This document shows, in pieces, positions 54,419 to 63,638 of a stretch of DNA of 64,000 bases. Source of the stretch: Pseudomonas yamanorum (lineage in GTDB: Bacteria; Pseudomonadota; Gammaproteobacteria; Pseudomonadales; Pseudomonadaceae); assembly GCF_900105735.1 (NCBI RefSeq), contig NZ_LT629793.1, positions 6,014,001 through 6,078,000 of the forward strand, written 5' to 3'. The notes under the pieces were generated by a model. The model worked only from the letters and a program-made list of their open reading frames with translations. It had not been told where the DNA came from and did not search any database. How positions within the stretch are numbered: position 1 is the first letter of the stretch; each line of letters starts with the position of its first letter. Both the position numbers and the translations under genes were made by a program.

Positions 54419-55771
54419 TCAGCGAACCGAAGCTTCTGTGAGCCGGGTTTCGCGGGCCGGGCTGCCGGGCAGCGACGGGCGGGTTTCCTTGGCGAACCAG
54501 GCGGCGGTGAGGCACACCAGGTTGGCGATCAGCAGGTACCAGACCGGTGACATTGGATCGCCGGTGGTGCCGATCAGCCAGGTAATGATGATCTGCGCGG
54601 TGCCGCCAAACGCCGCCACACCGAAGGCGTAGACGATGGAGAAACCGGTGGAGCGCACGGATTTCGGGAAGCTTTCCACCAATAGCACGATCAACGCCGC
54701 GCCGCTCATGCCGTGCAGGCCCGAGAGTACCGCGAGGGTCAGCAGGAAGGTCGCCGGGCTGGGGTGTTCGGTCATCAGTTGCAGGGCCGGGAACAGGATC
54801 AGCAGCAACACCACCCGCGGTGTCATCAGGATCACCCGGCGCCCGAAGCGGTCGCAGAGCATGCCGCCGGCCACCGCGCACACGGCCATGGCGGCGCCGG
54901 CCACCAGGGTCGAGAGCATGGAAATGCTGGTGGGCAGCTTCAGTTCGGTGAGGGCGAAGGTGGTCATGTAGTTGAGGAAGTACTGGGTGATGGTGCTGCC
55001 GGAAAGGATCAGCAACCCCAGCACCAGTGCGCGCCGGTGCTTGCCGCAGACTTCCCGTACCAGGTCGCCGGTGCTGGTTTGCTCGCCGTGGCCGTGGAAG
55101 GTTTCGGCGAGGTTGCGGCGGATGTAGATGCCGATCGGCAACACCAGCAGGCCGAACACGAACGGCACGCGCCAGCCCCAGCTATTGAGGTCTTCCGGGG
55201 ACATGACCTTGGTCAGGGTGAACCCTACCAGCCCGGCCACCATGGCTGCGACGCCCTGGGCGACTACTTGCCAGCAGGCGTAGGTCCCGCGTTTGTGGGG
55301 TGGCGCCGCTTCGAGGATGTAGGTGGTGGCGGGGCCGGCTTCACCGCCCCAGGCCAGGCCCTGGATCATGCGGGTGAGCACCAGCAGGATCGGTGCCGCG
55401 ATGCCGATGGTCTCGTAGCCGGGCAATATCGCGATGCTGCCGGTGCCCACGGCCATCATCACCAGGGTCAACAGCATAGCCGGTTTGCGCCCGACGCGGT
55501 CGGCGTAGGCGCCGATCAGCACCGCGCCCAGTGGTCTGACGATAAAGCCGATACCGAACGCGGTGACCGACAGCATCAAGCTGACGAAGGCGCTGTCGGA
55601 CGGAAAAAACGTGTGGCCGATCATCACCGCAAAGGTTGCGTACACACCAAAGTCGAAAAACTCCACGGCGTTACCCAGGACCACGGCAAAAATGCTCTTT
55701 TTGCCGGCGTCCGGGGACGGTGTTTCGGGTGCGTGATCAGGATCGGATCGTGTCAATTGCTCAGTGTGCAT
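54419..55771 (-). CDS. MFS transporter, metabolite:H+ symporter family
   Basis: This 450-residue, 12-helix inner-membrane carrier has the MHS-family motifs GNAVEFFDFGVYATFAVMIG and the loop 2-3 motif GAYADRVGRKPAM. YILEAAPPHKRGTYACWQ lies in the central half. It imports an organic acid or similar solute with protons. It lies between the OprD porin and the amidase on the same strand, 101 and 94 bases from them. Confidence 0.92.
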   Translation of the reverse strand: MHTEQLTRSDPDHAPETPSPDAGKKSIFAVVLGNAVEFFDFGVYATFAVMIGHTFFPSDSAFVSLMLSVTAFGIGFIVRPLGAVLIGAYADRVGRKPAMLLTLVMMAVGTGSIAILPGYETIGIAAPILLVLTRMIQGLAWGGEAGPATTYILEAAPPHKRGTYACWQVVAQGVAAMVAGLVGFTLTKVMSPEDLNSWGWRVPFVFGLLVLPIGIYIRRNLAETFHGHGEQTSTGDLVREVCGKHRRALVLGLLILSGSTITQYFLNYMTTFALTELKLPTSISMLSTLVAGAAMAVCAVAGGMLCDRFGRRVILMTPRVVLLLILFPALQLMTEHPSPATFLLTLAVLSGLHGMSGAALIVLLVESFPKSVRSTGFSIVYAFGVAAFGGTAQIIITWLIGTTGDPMSPVWYLLIANLVCLTAAWFAKETRPSLPGSPARETRLTEASVR

Positions 55772-55865
55772 ACCAGCCCCTCGATTTTAGTTATAGGTCG
55801 TCCAAGCTCCCGGCCGTGTAGGCCCGGAGCTGGCGTGTGGGTGGGCAGTTCTTACAGCGTCAAAG

Positions 55866-57254
55866 TCAGGAAGGATTCGGCCAGTGGTGGATTGCGCCAC
55901 GCCAGCTCTCGTAGGTTTTAGCGATTTGCAGCAGCCATTGATCGGCGAAACGCGGGGCGATCATCTGCAAGCCGATGGGCATGCCATCGGCGGCGAAACC
56001 GCAGTTGATCGACAGCGCCGGTTGTTCGCCCATGTTCCAGGGCACCGTGAACACGATGTGTTCGAACGGCTGTTGCGGGTCGTTGCTGGGTGAAGGCCAC
56101 TCAGCGGGGAATGCGTTGACCTGGTTGGTGGGGGAGAGCACGAGGTCGAGTTCGGTGAACACCTGCGCGGCGCGGCGGCGCATTTCGAAGGTCTGGTTGA
56201 AGCCTTTAACGGCCTGTACGCCACTGATCTCGGCCCCTGGCGCGGCCCAGTCGCGGATATACGGCAAGACCTTGTCGAACTGCTCGCTGCTCAACGCGGA
56301 CAAGTCGCCCCACTGCCGGGCGCGCCAGAAATGATCGAGGCCGTCGAGTTGTGCCCGGTCCATGATCGGCGGGATCAGCGTGACCTTGGCGCCATGGGCT
56401 TCGAACAGCCGTGCGGCGTGTTCCACCGCTTCACACACGAAGCCTTCAGGCTGCATGCCCACGCCAGGCTCGAGCATCAGGCCGACCCGCAGGCCCTTGA
56501 CCGACAGCGGTTGGTTGCTCCACTGGGTGGCGAGTGGCGGCAGGCTGGTGGGGTCGCGGGCATCGGGGCGGGCCAGGTGTTGCATCAGCAGCACGCAGTC
56601 GTCGACGGTGCGGGTCATGGGCCCGGCGGCGCGGCCGGTGTAGTACGGGTCAATGGGAATGCGCCCCAGGGTCGGCTTGAATCCCACCAGGCCGCACCAG
56701 GCGGCGGGCAGGCGCACCGAGCCGCCGATGTCGGTGCCCACGTGCAGTGGGCCGTAACCGGCGGCAGCCGCAGCGGCGGCACCGGAGCTGGAACCGCCAG
56801 TGTTGTTGGCGGTATTCCACGGGTTGCGGGTGATGCCGTGGAAGCTCGACAGGCCGGAAGACAGCATGCCGAAATCCGGGTTGGTGGTCTTGGCCAGGAT
56901 AATCGCGCCTGCTTCACGCATACGGGCTGCGGGCGGTGCGTCCCTGAGGGCCGGGGTCAGTCGGGTGGCGGCGCTGCCGAGGGGGATAGGCACACCTTCA
57001 GTGGCGATCAATTCCTTGAGGGTCACCGGTACGCCGTCGAGGGCACCGTTGGGCTGGCCCTTGTTCCAGCGCTCGGTTGAGGCCTGGGCTTGCTGGCGTA
57101 CCTGTTGCGGGTCGAAGGCATAGAGCGCGTTGATCTTCGGCTCCCAGCGGTCGATATGGGCCAGGAGCTGGTCGTAGTAGTCGATGGGCGCGAGTTGCCG
57201 GCTGGCAAATTGCGCCAACAGTTCGGCGGCCGTAAGGGTATGCAGGTCAGTCAT
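55866..57254 (-). CDS. Amidase signature family amidase, locus 2
   Basis: This 462-residue amidase has Lys80 (PVTLKEL), Ser155 (NTGGSSSGAA) and Ser179 (TDIGGSVR), an intact Ser-cisSer-Lys triad. It is a paralogue of the 42934 amidase: both start MTD-LTA-ELL and share GQPxGALDGVP and GITRNPW. It heads the minus-strand amidase-MFS-porin group, a second route for amide use with a different uptake system. Confidence 0.92.
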   Translation of the reverse strand: MTDLHTLTAAELLAQFASRQLAPIDYYDQLLAHIDRWEPKINALYAFDPQQVRQQAQASTERWNKGQPNGALDGVPVTLKELIATEGVPIPLGSAATRLTPALRDAPPAARMREAGAIILAKTTNPDFGMLSSGLSSFHGITRNPWNTANNTGGSSSGAAAAAAAGYGPLHVGTDIGGSVRLPAAWCGLVGFKPTLGRIPIDPYYTGRAAGPMTRTVDDCVLLMQHLARPDARDPTSLPPLATQWSNQPLSVKGLRVGLMLEPGVGMQPEGFVCEAVEHAARLFEAHGAKVTLIPPIMDRAQLDGLDHFWRARQWGDLSALSSEQFDKVLPYIRDWAAPGAEISGVQAVKGFNQTFEMRRRAAQVFTELDLVLSPTNQVNAFPAEWPSPSNDPQQPFEHIVFTVPWNMGEQPALSINCGFAADGMPIGLQMIAPRFADQWLLQIAKTYESWRGAIHHWPNPS

Positions 57255-57415
57255 CGAACGCTTCCTTGTGATGGGCCGGCTGGCTCATGGCGGGTTGCAG
57301 TAGGAACGACTATATAAACCCCGATGTGGCGCGGCCATCACAATCGGTGCAGTTCAGTGTTGCGTTTTTGTGTGCACTGAAACCCGAAGCGCAGCCTCTG
57401 GCTTATTTTAAAACC

Positions 57416-58243
57416 TCAGGCGCAGGCGCTTGAGGCTTTTGTCGTACGGATGGAGCGGTGATTGAAGAACGGCTCCTGTTGAGGTGGGCGGTTCTTTCGA
57501 GCGTGTGAAGTGTTCCAGGTGGTGAAATCGAAGCGAGTGACAGAGACTACGTTTTCCTGGATCAGCATGATGGGGGCTGGGTGGCTGCTATCTGAATAAC
57601 GTGTGCTCAGGGTGACTTCCAGTGTGTCCTTGTCACGGTAGCCGCTAAGCAGGGGGAGAAGAGTAAATGCATGGTCCATTCCTTCTGACTCGGTGGGCAT
57701 GCCAACGAATACGACAATGCCTACGTACACCTTTCGATCGTTCAAGCTGAACATGCAAGGCGTGTACTTCTGGATGGATTCTCTGAGCAGGTATTTGAAA
57801 GGTGTGCCTTCAAGGATGTTCAGGGCGAGCCGGCAGTTCAGTTGTTCATCGGATTTCAACTTCAGCTCTTTTTTCTTCGCGTTGACATAAAGTCTTGCCC
57901 AGAGAGAAGGAATGACCAGGGTGGTCAAGCCGGTCTGCAGCCAGAAAACCCAAAGTGCGGCATTCTTTTCGTTGGCAATATCGAGTTGTACCAATAAGGC
58001 GCCGAGATAGCGGCCATAGTCTGTTGCAACCCCACGGCCTGCGACGTAAACCGCCTGTTGGGACAATGCCAGAATCAAGGCACTTGTCAGGCTGGCGACG
58101 ACCAGGCAAACCAGTCCCAGTCGCGCAACCTGTAGATAGAGTAACTGCCCTTCAAAACGATGCAGCCGGCAGTAGTAATAAGGATGCTTGATACACACCA
58201 GATAACCGCTGACCAGTAACGGAAAAATGATCAGCAGGCCCAT
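57416..58243 (-). CDS. Membrane protein of unknown function (second gene of an orphan pair)
   Basis: The 275-residue protein has three hydrophobic segments (about 1-18, 42-62 and 94-115) and then a soluble domain of about 160 residues. I recognise no family. The last 30 residues (HARKNRPPQQEPFFNHRS) look disordered. Base composition is visibly less GC-rich than the neighbouring catabolic genes. Its start overlaps the end of the 58437 gene by 13 bases, so the two are coupled. Possibly recently acquired. Confidence 0.7.
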   Translation of the reverse strand: MGLLIIFPLLVSGYLVCIKHPYYYCRLHRFEGQLLYLQVARLGLVCLVVASLTSALILALSQQAVYVAGRGVATDYGRYLGALLVQLDIANEKNAALWVFWLQTGLTTLVIPSLWARLYVNAKKKELKLKSDEQLNCRLALNILEGTPFKYLLRESIQKYTPCMFSLNDRKVYVGIVVFVGMPTESEGMDHAFTLLPLLSGYRDKDTLEVTLSTRYSDSSHPAPIMLIQENVVSVTRFDFTTWNTSHARKNRPPQQEPFFNHRSIRTTKASSACA

Positions 58244-58437
58244 GAATCATTGGCCTCCATTTTGCGGACTTGGCGAATTGCTTCTTTGTAGGCCTCGGAT
58301 TCCATGACTTCTTCGGCGGAGACTGAAATACCCCATTCTCCCTCAATCCTCATGGTTCTTTTCGACTTGATGGCTTCCACCGTATCCAAGTCATCCTGAG
58401 TCGGCTTACCGGCAAACAACGAATACAATCCAAACAT
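58231..58437 (-). CDS. Small acidic protein of unknown function (first gene of an orphan pair)
   Basis: This 68-residue protein starts at 58437 behind GAGG. It is rich in charged residues (TQDDLDTVEAIKSKR, ESEAYKEAIRQVRKM) and predicted mainly helical, with a hydrophobic first few residues (MFGLYSLFAG). No family is recognised. The 13-base overlap with the downstream membrane-protein gene suggests the two products act together. Confidence 0.68.
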   Translation of the reverse strand: MFGLYSLFAGKPTQDDLDTVEAIKSKRTMRIEGEWGISVSAEEVMESEAYKEAIRQVRKMEANDSWAC

Positions 58438-58558
58438 GGCGACGACCTCGAAAAGATGTAGTCGTTTTTATAGCAAGCGGCCTTGACCCCCGCCATTGAT
58501 GGCCGGCGTGCCAGCGTCGCCAGTTCCCGTAGGAAACGTCTCCATTCACACCAACGGT

Positions 58559-59137
58559 CTAAAACGTCGGCGGCGTAATCACCCAAATCACCACCGCATC
58601 CACCTTCCCGGGGTTGCCATACCGATGTGGCTCACTGCTGGAGAAGCTGAAACTGTCGCCTTCAGCCAGCTGAAAATGCCGCTCGCCCACCCATAACTCA
58701 AACGTTCCGCTCAACACATAACCCGCCTCTTCACCCTCATGGCTATAGCTCTGCTGGCTATAGGTGCCCGGTGGAAAGCGCGAGTGCAGCATCTCCAATT
58801 GATGATTGGGCAGGGGTGTCAGCAACTGGTCGACGATCCCGTCCTCATAGTGAATGCTCTGGCGATTGTTCCTGCGCACCACAAAACCTTCATCCTCCGC
58901 GGCCGGCGTGGTCTCGCTGGCAAAAAACCACTGGATCGTCACCCCCAGGCTGCGGGCGATGTTGAACAGGGCCGGGATCGACGGGTAGGCGAGGTTTCTT
59001 TCCAACTGGCTGATGTAGCCGGCGGTCAGTTCACTCAGCTCGGCCAGGGTCGTGAGGGTCATGCCCCGGGCCTTGCGCAAGCCACGGATGCGGGTGCCGA
59101 GAAACAGCTGTGGCGGTTGGTCGTTCAAATGTCCCAC
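58559..59137 (-). CDS. XRE-family regulator with C-terminal cupin domain
   Basis: The 192-residue protein has an N-terminal helix-turn-helix (about 14-70: IRGLRKARGMTLTTLAELSELTAGYISQLERN) and a C-terminal cupin (about 110-185: HSHEGEEAGYVLSGTFELWVG-like core, SSSEPHRYGNPG). Such proteins (PuuR-like) repress catabolic genes and sense the substrate through the cupin. Its start overlaps the end of the upstream reductase gene by 13 bases, so it is co-transcribed with it and may repress the divergent promoter at 61081-61211. Confidence 0.92.
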   Translation of the reverse strand: MGHLNDQPPQLFLGTRIRGLRKARGMTLTTLAELSELTAGYISQLERNLAYPSIPALFNIARSLGVTIQWFFASETTPAAEDEGFVVRRNNRQSIHYEDGIVDQLLTPLPNHQLEMLHSRFPPGTYSQQSYSHEGEEAGYVLSGTFELWVGERHFQLAEGDSFSFSSSEPHRYGNPGKVDAVVIWVITPPTF

Positions 59138-61080
59138 GCTACCTTCAATCCTTCATAAATCGCCTCTTCGGCGGTACGCGGCGCCAGGCAATCGCCGATG
59201 CGCCTGAACGCCACCAGGCCTTCCAGTTCTGCCCCCAGAGTGTCCACCGGCTGGTGACCCTGGCACAACACCAGGGTGTCGATATTTTCCAGCAGCATCG
59301 GCTCGCCGCTGGCGGTGTGTTGCAGGTAGACGGTGGTGTCGTCGCAGCCATACAAACGAGCGTAAGGGATGATGGGAATGCCCAGCCGGTGCAGTTCACC
59401 GGCCAGTTGATCCCGCACGTACAACGGCAGGTTTTCCCCGCAATGGGTGCCGTTCACCGCCAGCTGCACCTGATGGCCGGCGCGCGTGAGGCGCTCGGCG
59501 ATGCCCGGGCCGATCCAGTCGCAACGCCAATCCACCACGACCACCGAACGGCCTAGCGGGACCTCGTCGCGCAGCACTTGCCAGGCGTCCACCACCTGTA
59601 GCTCACCGCCGCGTTCGAAGGCCGGCCAGTAGGGTTCGGCGCCGGTGGCGACGATCACCAGCTCGGGTTGTTCGCGCTCCACCAAAGCACGGTCGACTCG
59701 GGTATTGCGCACCACGCGAACCCCGGCCAGTTCCATCTCGCGCTGCAGGTTGGTACTGGCGCCGCCAAACTCGCTGCGCCGTGGCAGTAACTGTGCGAGG
59801 AGCACCTGGCCGCCCAGTTGGGCATTGGCCTCATACAAGGTCACTTCATGGCCGCGCTGTGCTGCCACCGCTGCGGCTTTCATCCCTGCCGGACCGCCGC
59901 CGACGACCATAATCCGCTTGCGTCGCAATGCCGGTTGCAACTGGCCAAACTGCAATTCGCGGCCGGTCTCGGGGTGCTGGATGCAGGAGATCGGCAAGCC
60001 TTTGTGGAAGTGGCCGATGCAGGCCTGATTGCAGGCGATGCATGCCCGTACATCTTCGGCATGGCCGCTTGAGGTTTTGGCCGGCATTCGCGGGTCGCAG
60101 ATCAGCGCGCGGGTCATGCCGCACACATCGGCCTGGCCGCGCTGCAGCATCAGCTCGGCCTCCTGGGGCTGGTTGATACGCCCGGTGACGAACAGCGGAA
60201 TCGACAGGCTGGCCTTGAACATTGCGGCTTCTGTGGCCAGGTAAGCCGGAGCAATGGCCATTGGGGGCACGATATGGATCGCGCCGCCGAGGGAGGCCGA
60301 GGTGCCGGCGACGATGTGCACATAATCCAGCTGTGATTGCAGCTGTTGCACGGCTGCCAGGGAGTCATCTTCCGTCAGGCCTTCGGGGTCGCGCTCATCC
60401 GCAGAGATGCGCAGGCCGATGATGAACTGTTCGTCGGTTTCGGCCCGTACTGCGGCGATGATTTCCCGCAGGAAACGCAGGCGTTGTTCAAGCTCGCCGT
60501 TGTAGCCATCGGTGCGGCGGTTCACTCGCGGGTTGAGAAATTGCGCCGGCAGATACCCATGGCTGGCGACCACTTCCACGCCGTCAATCCCCGCCTGATG
60601 CAGGCGCCTCGCCGCCGCACCGTAGCCGGCCACAATCTCGTCAATCATCAACTGGTCAAGGGCGCGCGGCATCACCCGGAACCGCTCGTTGGGCACCCCT
60701 GACGCCGAGTAAGCCACCGCCAGCAAGCCATCCGCCGACTCCATGATTTCCCGTCCCGGGTGGAAAATCTGCGACAGCACCACGGTGCCGTAGGCATGGC
60801 AGGTTTCGGCCAGTCGGCGGTAGCCCTCGATGCAGCTGTCATCGGTGGCCATCAGTACATGGGAGGTGTAGCGGGCGCTGTCATGCACGCCGGCCACCTG
60901 CAACACAATCAGCCCGACGCCGCCTTCGGCACGTGCCCGGTGGTAGGCGATCAACTGCTCGTTGACCCGGTTGTCAGTGGGCATCGAGGTGTCGTGCCCG
61001 CTGGACATGATGCGGTTTTTCAGGCGTTTGCCGCGCAGCGTCAACGGTTCAAAAAGATGCGGAAAGGCATGGGGCGACAT
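59125..61080 (-). CDS. OYE-type flavin oxidoreductase with Fe-S cluster and FAD/NAD domain (dienoyl-CoA reductase-like)
   Basis: This 651-residue protein has an N-terminal FMN barrel (about 1-330: LKNRIMSSGHDTSMP, DGVEVVASHGYLPAQFLNP). A [4Fe-4S] cysteine set follows (CIACNQACIG with a later ISC, about 345-365), then an FAD/NAD(P) domain with GGGPAGMKAA. The layout is that of 2,4-dienoyl-CoA reductase and trimethylamine dehydrogenase. It likely reduces or demethylates a substrate of the local pathway. It is divergent from the aldolase gene. Confidence 0.92.
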   Translation of the reverse strand: MSPHAFPHLFEPLTLRGKRLKNRIMSSGHDTSMPTDNRVNEQLIAYHRARAEGGVGLIVLQVAGVHDSARYTSHVLMATDDSCIEGYRRLAETCHAYGTVVLSQIFHPGREIMESADGLLAVAYSASGVPNERFRVMPRALDQLMIDEIVAGYGAAARRLHQAGIDGVEVVASHGYLPAQFLNPRVNRRTDGYNGELEQRLRFLREIIAAVRAETDEQFIIGLRISADERDPEGLTEDDSLAAVQQLQSQLDYVHIVAGTSASLGGAIHIVPPMAIAPAYLATEAAMFKASLSIPLFVTGRINQPQEAELMLQRGQADVCGMTRALICDPRMPAKTSSGHAEDVRACIACNQACIGHFHKGLPISCIQHPETGRELQFGQLQPALRRKRIMVVGGGPAGMKAAAVAAQRGHEVTLYEANAQLGGQVLLAQLLPRRSEFGGASTNLQREMELAGVRVVRNTRVDRALVEREQPELVIVATGAEPYWPAFERGGELQVVDAWQVLRDEVPLGRSVVVVDWRCDWIGPGIAERLTRAGHQVQLAVNGTHCGENLPLYVRDQLAGELHRLGIPIIPYARLYGCDDTTVYLQHTASGEPMLLENIDTLVLCQGHQPVDTLGAELEGLVAFRRIGDCLAPRTAEEAIYEGLKVAWDI

Positions 61081-61133
61081 GGTGCGGATACTCCAGGCGC
61101 TGTTGTTATTATTTTTCTATAGGAGGTCAGCCT

Positions 61134-61162
61134 CAGTAAAAAATCAACTTGTTTTTTTACTG
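61134..61162. promoter_or_regulatory. Inverted repeat in the divergent reductase/aldolase promoter
   Basis: CAGTAAAAAA and TTTTTTACTG are separated by nine bases, in the middle of the 131-base region between divergent genes. One regulator bound here could control both. The XRE-cupin protein encoded at 58559 is the best candidate. Confidence 0.65.
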
Positions 61163-61211
61163 GCGACTGGATTAGCGTCAGCCACATCAACCACCCGCCT
61201 GGAGAATAAAA

Positions 61212-61970
61212 ATGACTGGGGCCACCGAACGACAGCTGCGTGAAGAGCTTGCTGCCTGCTACCGGCTGATCGCGCACTTTCGCATGAGCGACCTGATCTT
61301 CACCCATATCTCAGTGCGCATCCCCGGGCCTGAACACCACTTTTTGATCAACCCCTATGGGCTGATGTTCGAGGAGATCACCGCGTCCAGCCTGGTGAAG
61401 ATCGGCCTGGACGGGCGCGCGGTCGAGGCTTCGACCCATGGCGTCAACCCGGCGGGGTTTGTGATTCACAGCGCGATTCACGGCGCCCGCGAAGACGCCC
61501 AGTGCGTGCTGCACACTCACACCCGCGCCGGGTGTGCGGTGGCGGCGCTGGAATGCGGGCTGTTGCCGGTCAACCAGATTTCCATGGAGTTCTACGGCAA
61601 GGTTGCCTACCACGACTACGAAGGCGTGGCGCTGGACATGGACGAGCAACAACGACTGGTGCGCGACCTCGGCGACAAACCGGTGTTGATGCTGCGCAAC
61701 CATGGTTTGTTGACGGTGGGGGAGACGGTCAGCCAGGCCTTCCTGCGCATGTACTACCTGGAGAAGGCCTGCGATATCCAGATCGCCGCCCAGGCGTGCG
61801 GCAAGCTGATCCTGCCGCCTGCAGACGTGTGTGAATACACCGAGCGGCAGTTCAATGAGCCTGGCCGCTCATTGGAAGAGGGCGAGCTGGCAGACCTGGA
61901 CGCCATGCAACTGGCGTGGGCGGCATTACTGCGGTTGCTGGATCGGGTGTCGCCGGGTTTCCGGGAGTGA
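61212..61970 (+). CDS. Class II aldolase/adducin family protein
   Basis: The 252-residue protein has the aldolase II zinc-site histidines in CVLHTHTRAG and a further His in LRNHGLLTVGE, and the entry motif LIFTHISVRIPG. These enzymes cleave or decarboxylate small aldols; adducin-like members can lack the catalytic Glu. The gene diverges from the OYE-type reductase. Ribosome-binding sequence GGAG lies upstream of the ATG. Confidence 0.9.
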   Translation: MTGATERQLREELAACYRLIAHFRMSDLIFTHISVRIPGPEHHFLINPYGLMFEEITASSLVKIGLDGRAVEASTHGVNPAGFVIHSAIHGAREDAQCVLHTHTRAGCAVAALECGLLPVNQISMEFYGKVAYHDYEGVALDMDEQQRLVRDLGDKPVLMLRNHGLLTVGETVSQAFLRMYYLEKACDIQIAAQACGKLILPPADVCEYTERQFNEPGRSLEEGELADLDAMQLAWAALLRLLDRVSPGFRE

Positions 61971-62011
61971 GGTAGAGTCGTCCAGCCGACTCTACCCAAG
62001 GACACCGCCTC

Positions 62012-62650
62012 ATGACCCAGGAATCCCGTTTCTCCCGTATGGAACCGGAGTTGCGCAAGGCCAATCTGGTCCAGGCCACACTGGTGTGCCTCAAGCGCGA
62101 CGGCTTCCAGGGCGCGTCGATCCGCAAGATCAGCGCCGAGGCCGGGGTGTCGGTGGGGCTGATCAGTCATCACTATTCGGGCAAGGATGAGCTGGTGGCC
62201 GAGGCCTATCGGTCTATCACCCGGCAAGTCATGGACTTGCTGCGTGACGCCATGGCCAAGGCGCCGCCCAGCCCGCGGGAGCGGCTGTCGGCGTTCTTTC
62301 ACGGCTCGTTTTCCCCCGAGTTGCTGGACCCGCAACTGCTGGATGCCTGGCTGGTGTTCTGGGGCGCGGTCAAGACGGCCCCGGCGATCAACCAGGCCCA
62401 CGAACATTCCTATGGCGAGTACCGCACTATCATGCGCTCGGCTTTGGTGGACATGGCCGAGGAGGAGGGTTGGAAGCAGTTCGACGCCGATTTGGCGGCC
62501 ATCGCCTTGAGCGCCTTGCTCGATGGCCTGTGGCTGGAATCGGGGCTCAACCCCGGCACCTTCACCCCGGAACAGGGCATCCAGATCTGCGAAGCCTGGG
62601 TCGACGGCTTGCAGTCTGGCGGCCGCAAACGCTTCCAGATCAAACCCTGA
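62012..62650 (+). CDS. TetR-family transcriptional regulator (BetI-like)
   Basis: This 212-residue regulator has an N-terminal helix-turn-helix (about 15-60: VQATLVCLKRDGFQGASIRKISAEAGVSVGLISHHYSGKDELVAEAY). The HH-Y-S/F-K-D-L region is close to BetI. The C-terminal domain is the usual helical ligand-binding bundle. It follows the aldolase gene by 41 bases. An inverted repeat upstream of the enoyl-CoA hydratase gene is a likely target. Confidence 0.91.
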   Translation: MTQESRFSRMEPELRKANLVQATLVCLKRDGFQGASIRKISAEAGVSVGLISHHYSGKDELVAEAYRSITRQVMDLLRDAMAKAPPSPRERLSAFFHGSFSPELLDPQLLDAWLVFWGAVKTAPAINQAHEHSYGEYRTIMRSALVDMAEEEGWKQFDADLAAIALSALLDGLWLESGLNPGTFTPEQGIQICEAWVDGLQSGGRKRFQIKP

Positions 62651-62736
62651 ACTGACGATTCCGCGCCGCCTGGACGCAATGTCCGGGCCGGCATTTTCCC
62701 CTCGAAAAATATTTGCGGTTACCCGATTGCCTCCTT

Positions 62737-62754
62737 ACTGAACACTCGTTTAGT
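62737..62754. promoter_or_regulatory. Operator candidate upstream of enoyl-CoA hydratase gene
   Basis: ACTGAACACTCGTTTAGT has 7-base arms with one mismatch around ACTC. Its position 51 bases upstream of the start codon and its form suit a TetR-type repressor such as the one encoded just before it. Confidence 0.6.
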
Positions 62755-62804
62755 ATCGCCCCATGTCGCCCCCCTCAAGCCAATTAAAATAATTCGAGGA
62801 TTCC

Positions 62805-63596
62805 ATGACTACAGATCCGTCCGTGCTCACTCAAGTGCAAGCAGGCGTTGCCTGGATCACCCTTAATCGCGGCGCCCAGCGCAACGCCCTGGACATCCCG
62901 ACCCTCAAGCACCTGCATGCATTGCTGGACGGTTTCAACAGCGACCCGGCCTTACGTGTGGTGGTGTTGACCGGCACTGGTCGCAGCTTCTGCGCCGGTG
63001 CGGACCTCGCCGAATGGGCCGACGCCGAAGCCCGTGGTGCCCTCGAAACCTACGGCTGGACCGAAACCGCCCACGCCCTGATGACCCGCCTGCACACCCT
63101 CGACAAACCTACCCTCGCTGCCATCAACGGCACGGCGGTCGGCGCCGGCATGGACCTGACCCTGTGCTGCGACCTGCGTGTAGCCGCGCAATCGGCACGC
63201 TTCAAGGCCGGCTACACCAGCATGGCCTACTCGCCGGACGCCGGTGCCAGCTGGCATCTGCCGCGCCTGATCGGCATCGAACAGGCCAAGCGCCTGCTAT
63301 TTCTCGACGAATTGTGGAGTGCCGACCGCGCCCTGGCCGCCGGCCTGGTGGGCGAAGTGGTCGCCGATGAGCAACTGCACGCCCACGTCACCGACCTGGC
63401 CACACGCCTGGCCAACGGCCCGACCTTCGCCTTCGCCCAGACCAAAACCCTGATCCGCGAAGGCGCCGGGCGCAGCCTGCCCGAGCAGCTCCAGGCCGAA
63501 CTCGCCGCCGGCTTGCTGTGCGGACGCAGCGCCGACGGTGCTGAAGCCCTGCGCTCCTCGATGGAAAAGCGTCCCCCGAATTTCTCCGGCAACTGA
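62805..63596 (+). CDS. Enoyl-CoA hydratase/isomerase family protein
   Basis: This 263-residue crotonase-fold enzyme shows LTGTGRSFCAGADLAEWA (first oxyanion-hole glycine) and INGTAVGAGMDLTLCCDLRVA (second). It acts on an acyl-CoA, by hydration or isomerisation. The usual catalytic Glu pair is not both evident: the second region reads SPDAGASWHLPRLIG, with Asp, so an isomerase role is possible. It precedes an acyl-CoA dehydrogenase gene by 42 bases, forming an acyl-CoA degradation unit. Confidence 0.9.
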   Translation: MTTDPSVLTQVQAGVAWITLNRGAQRNALDIPTLKHLHALLDGFNSDPALRVVVLTGTGRSFCAGADLAEWADAEARGALETYGWTETAHALMTRLHTLDKPTLAAINGTAVGAGMDLTLCCDLRVAAQSARFKAGYTSMAYSPDAGASWHLPRLIGIEQAKRLLFLDELWSADRALAAGLVGEVVADEQLHAHVTDLATRLANGPTFAFAQTKTLIREGAGRSLPEQLQAELAAGLLCGRSADGAEALRSSMEKRPPNFSGN

Positions 63597-63638
63597 TTCC
63601 TCCTCAAAACACCCCTCGAACGATCGACAGGTAGCGCC

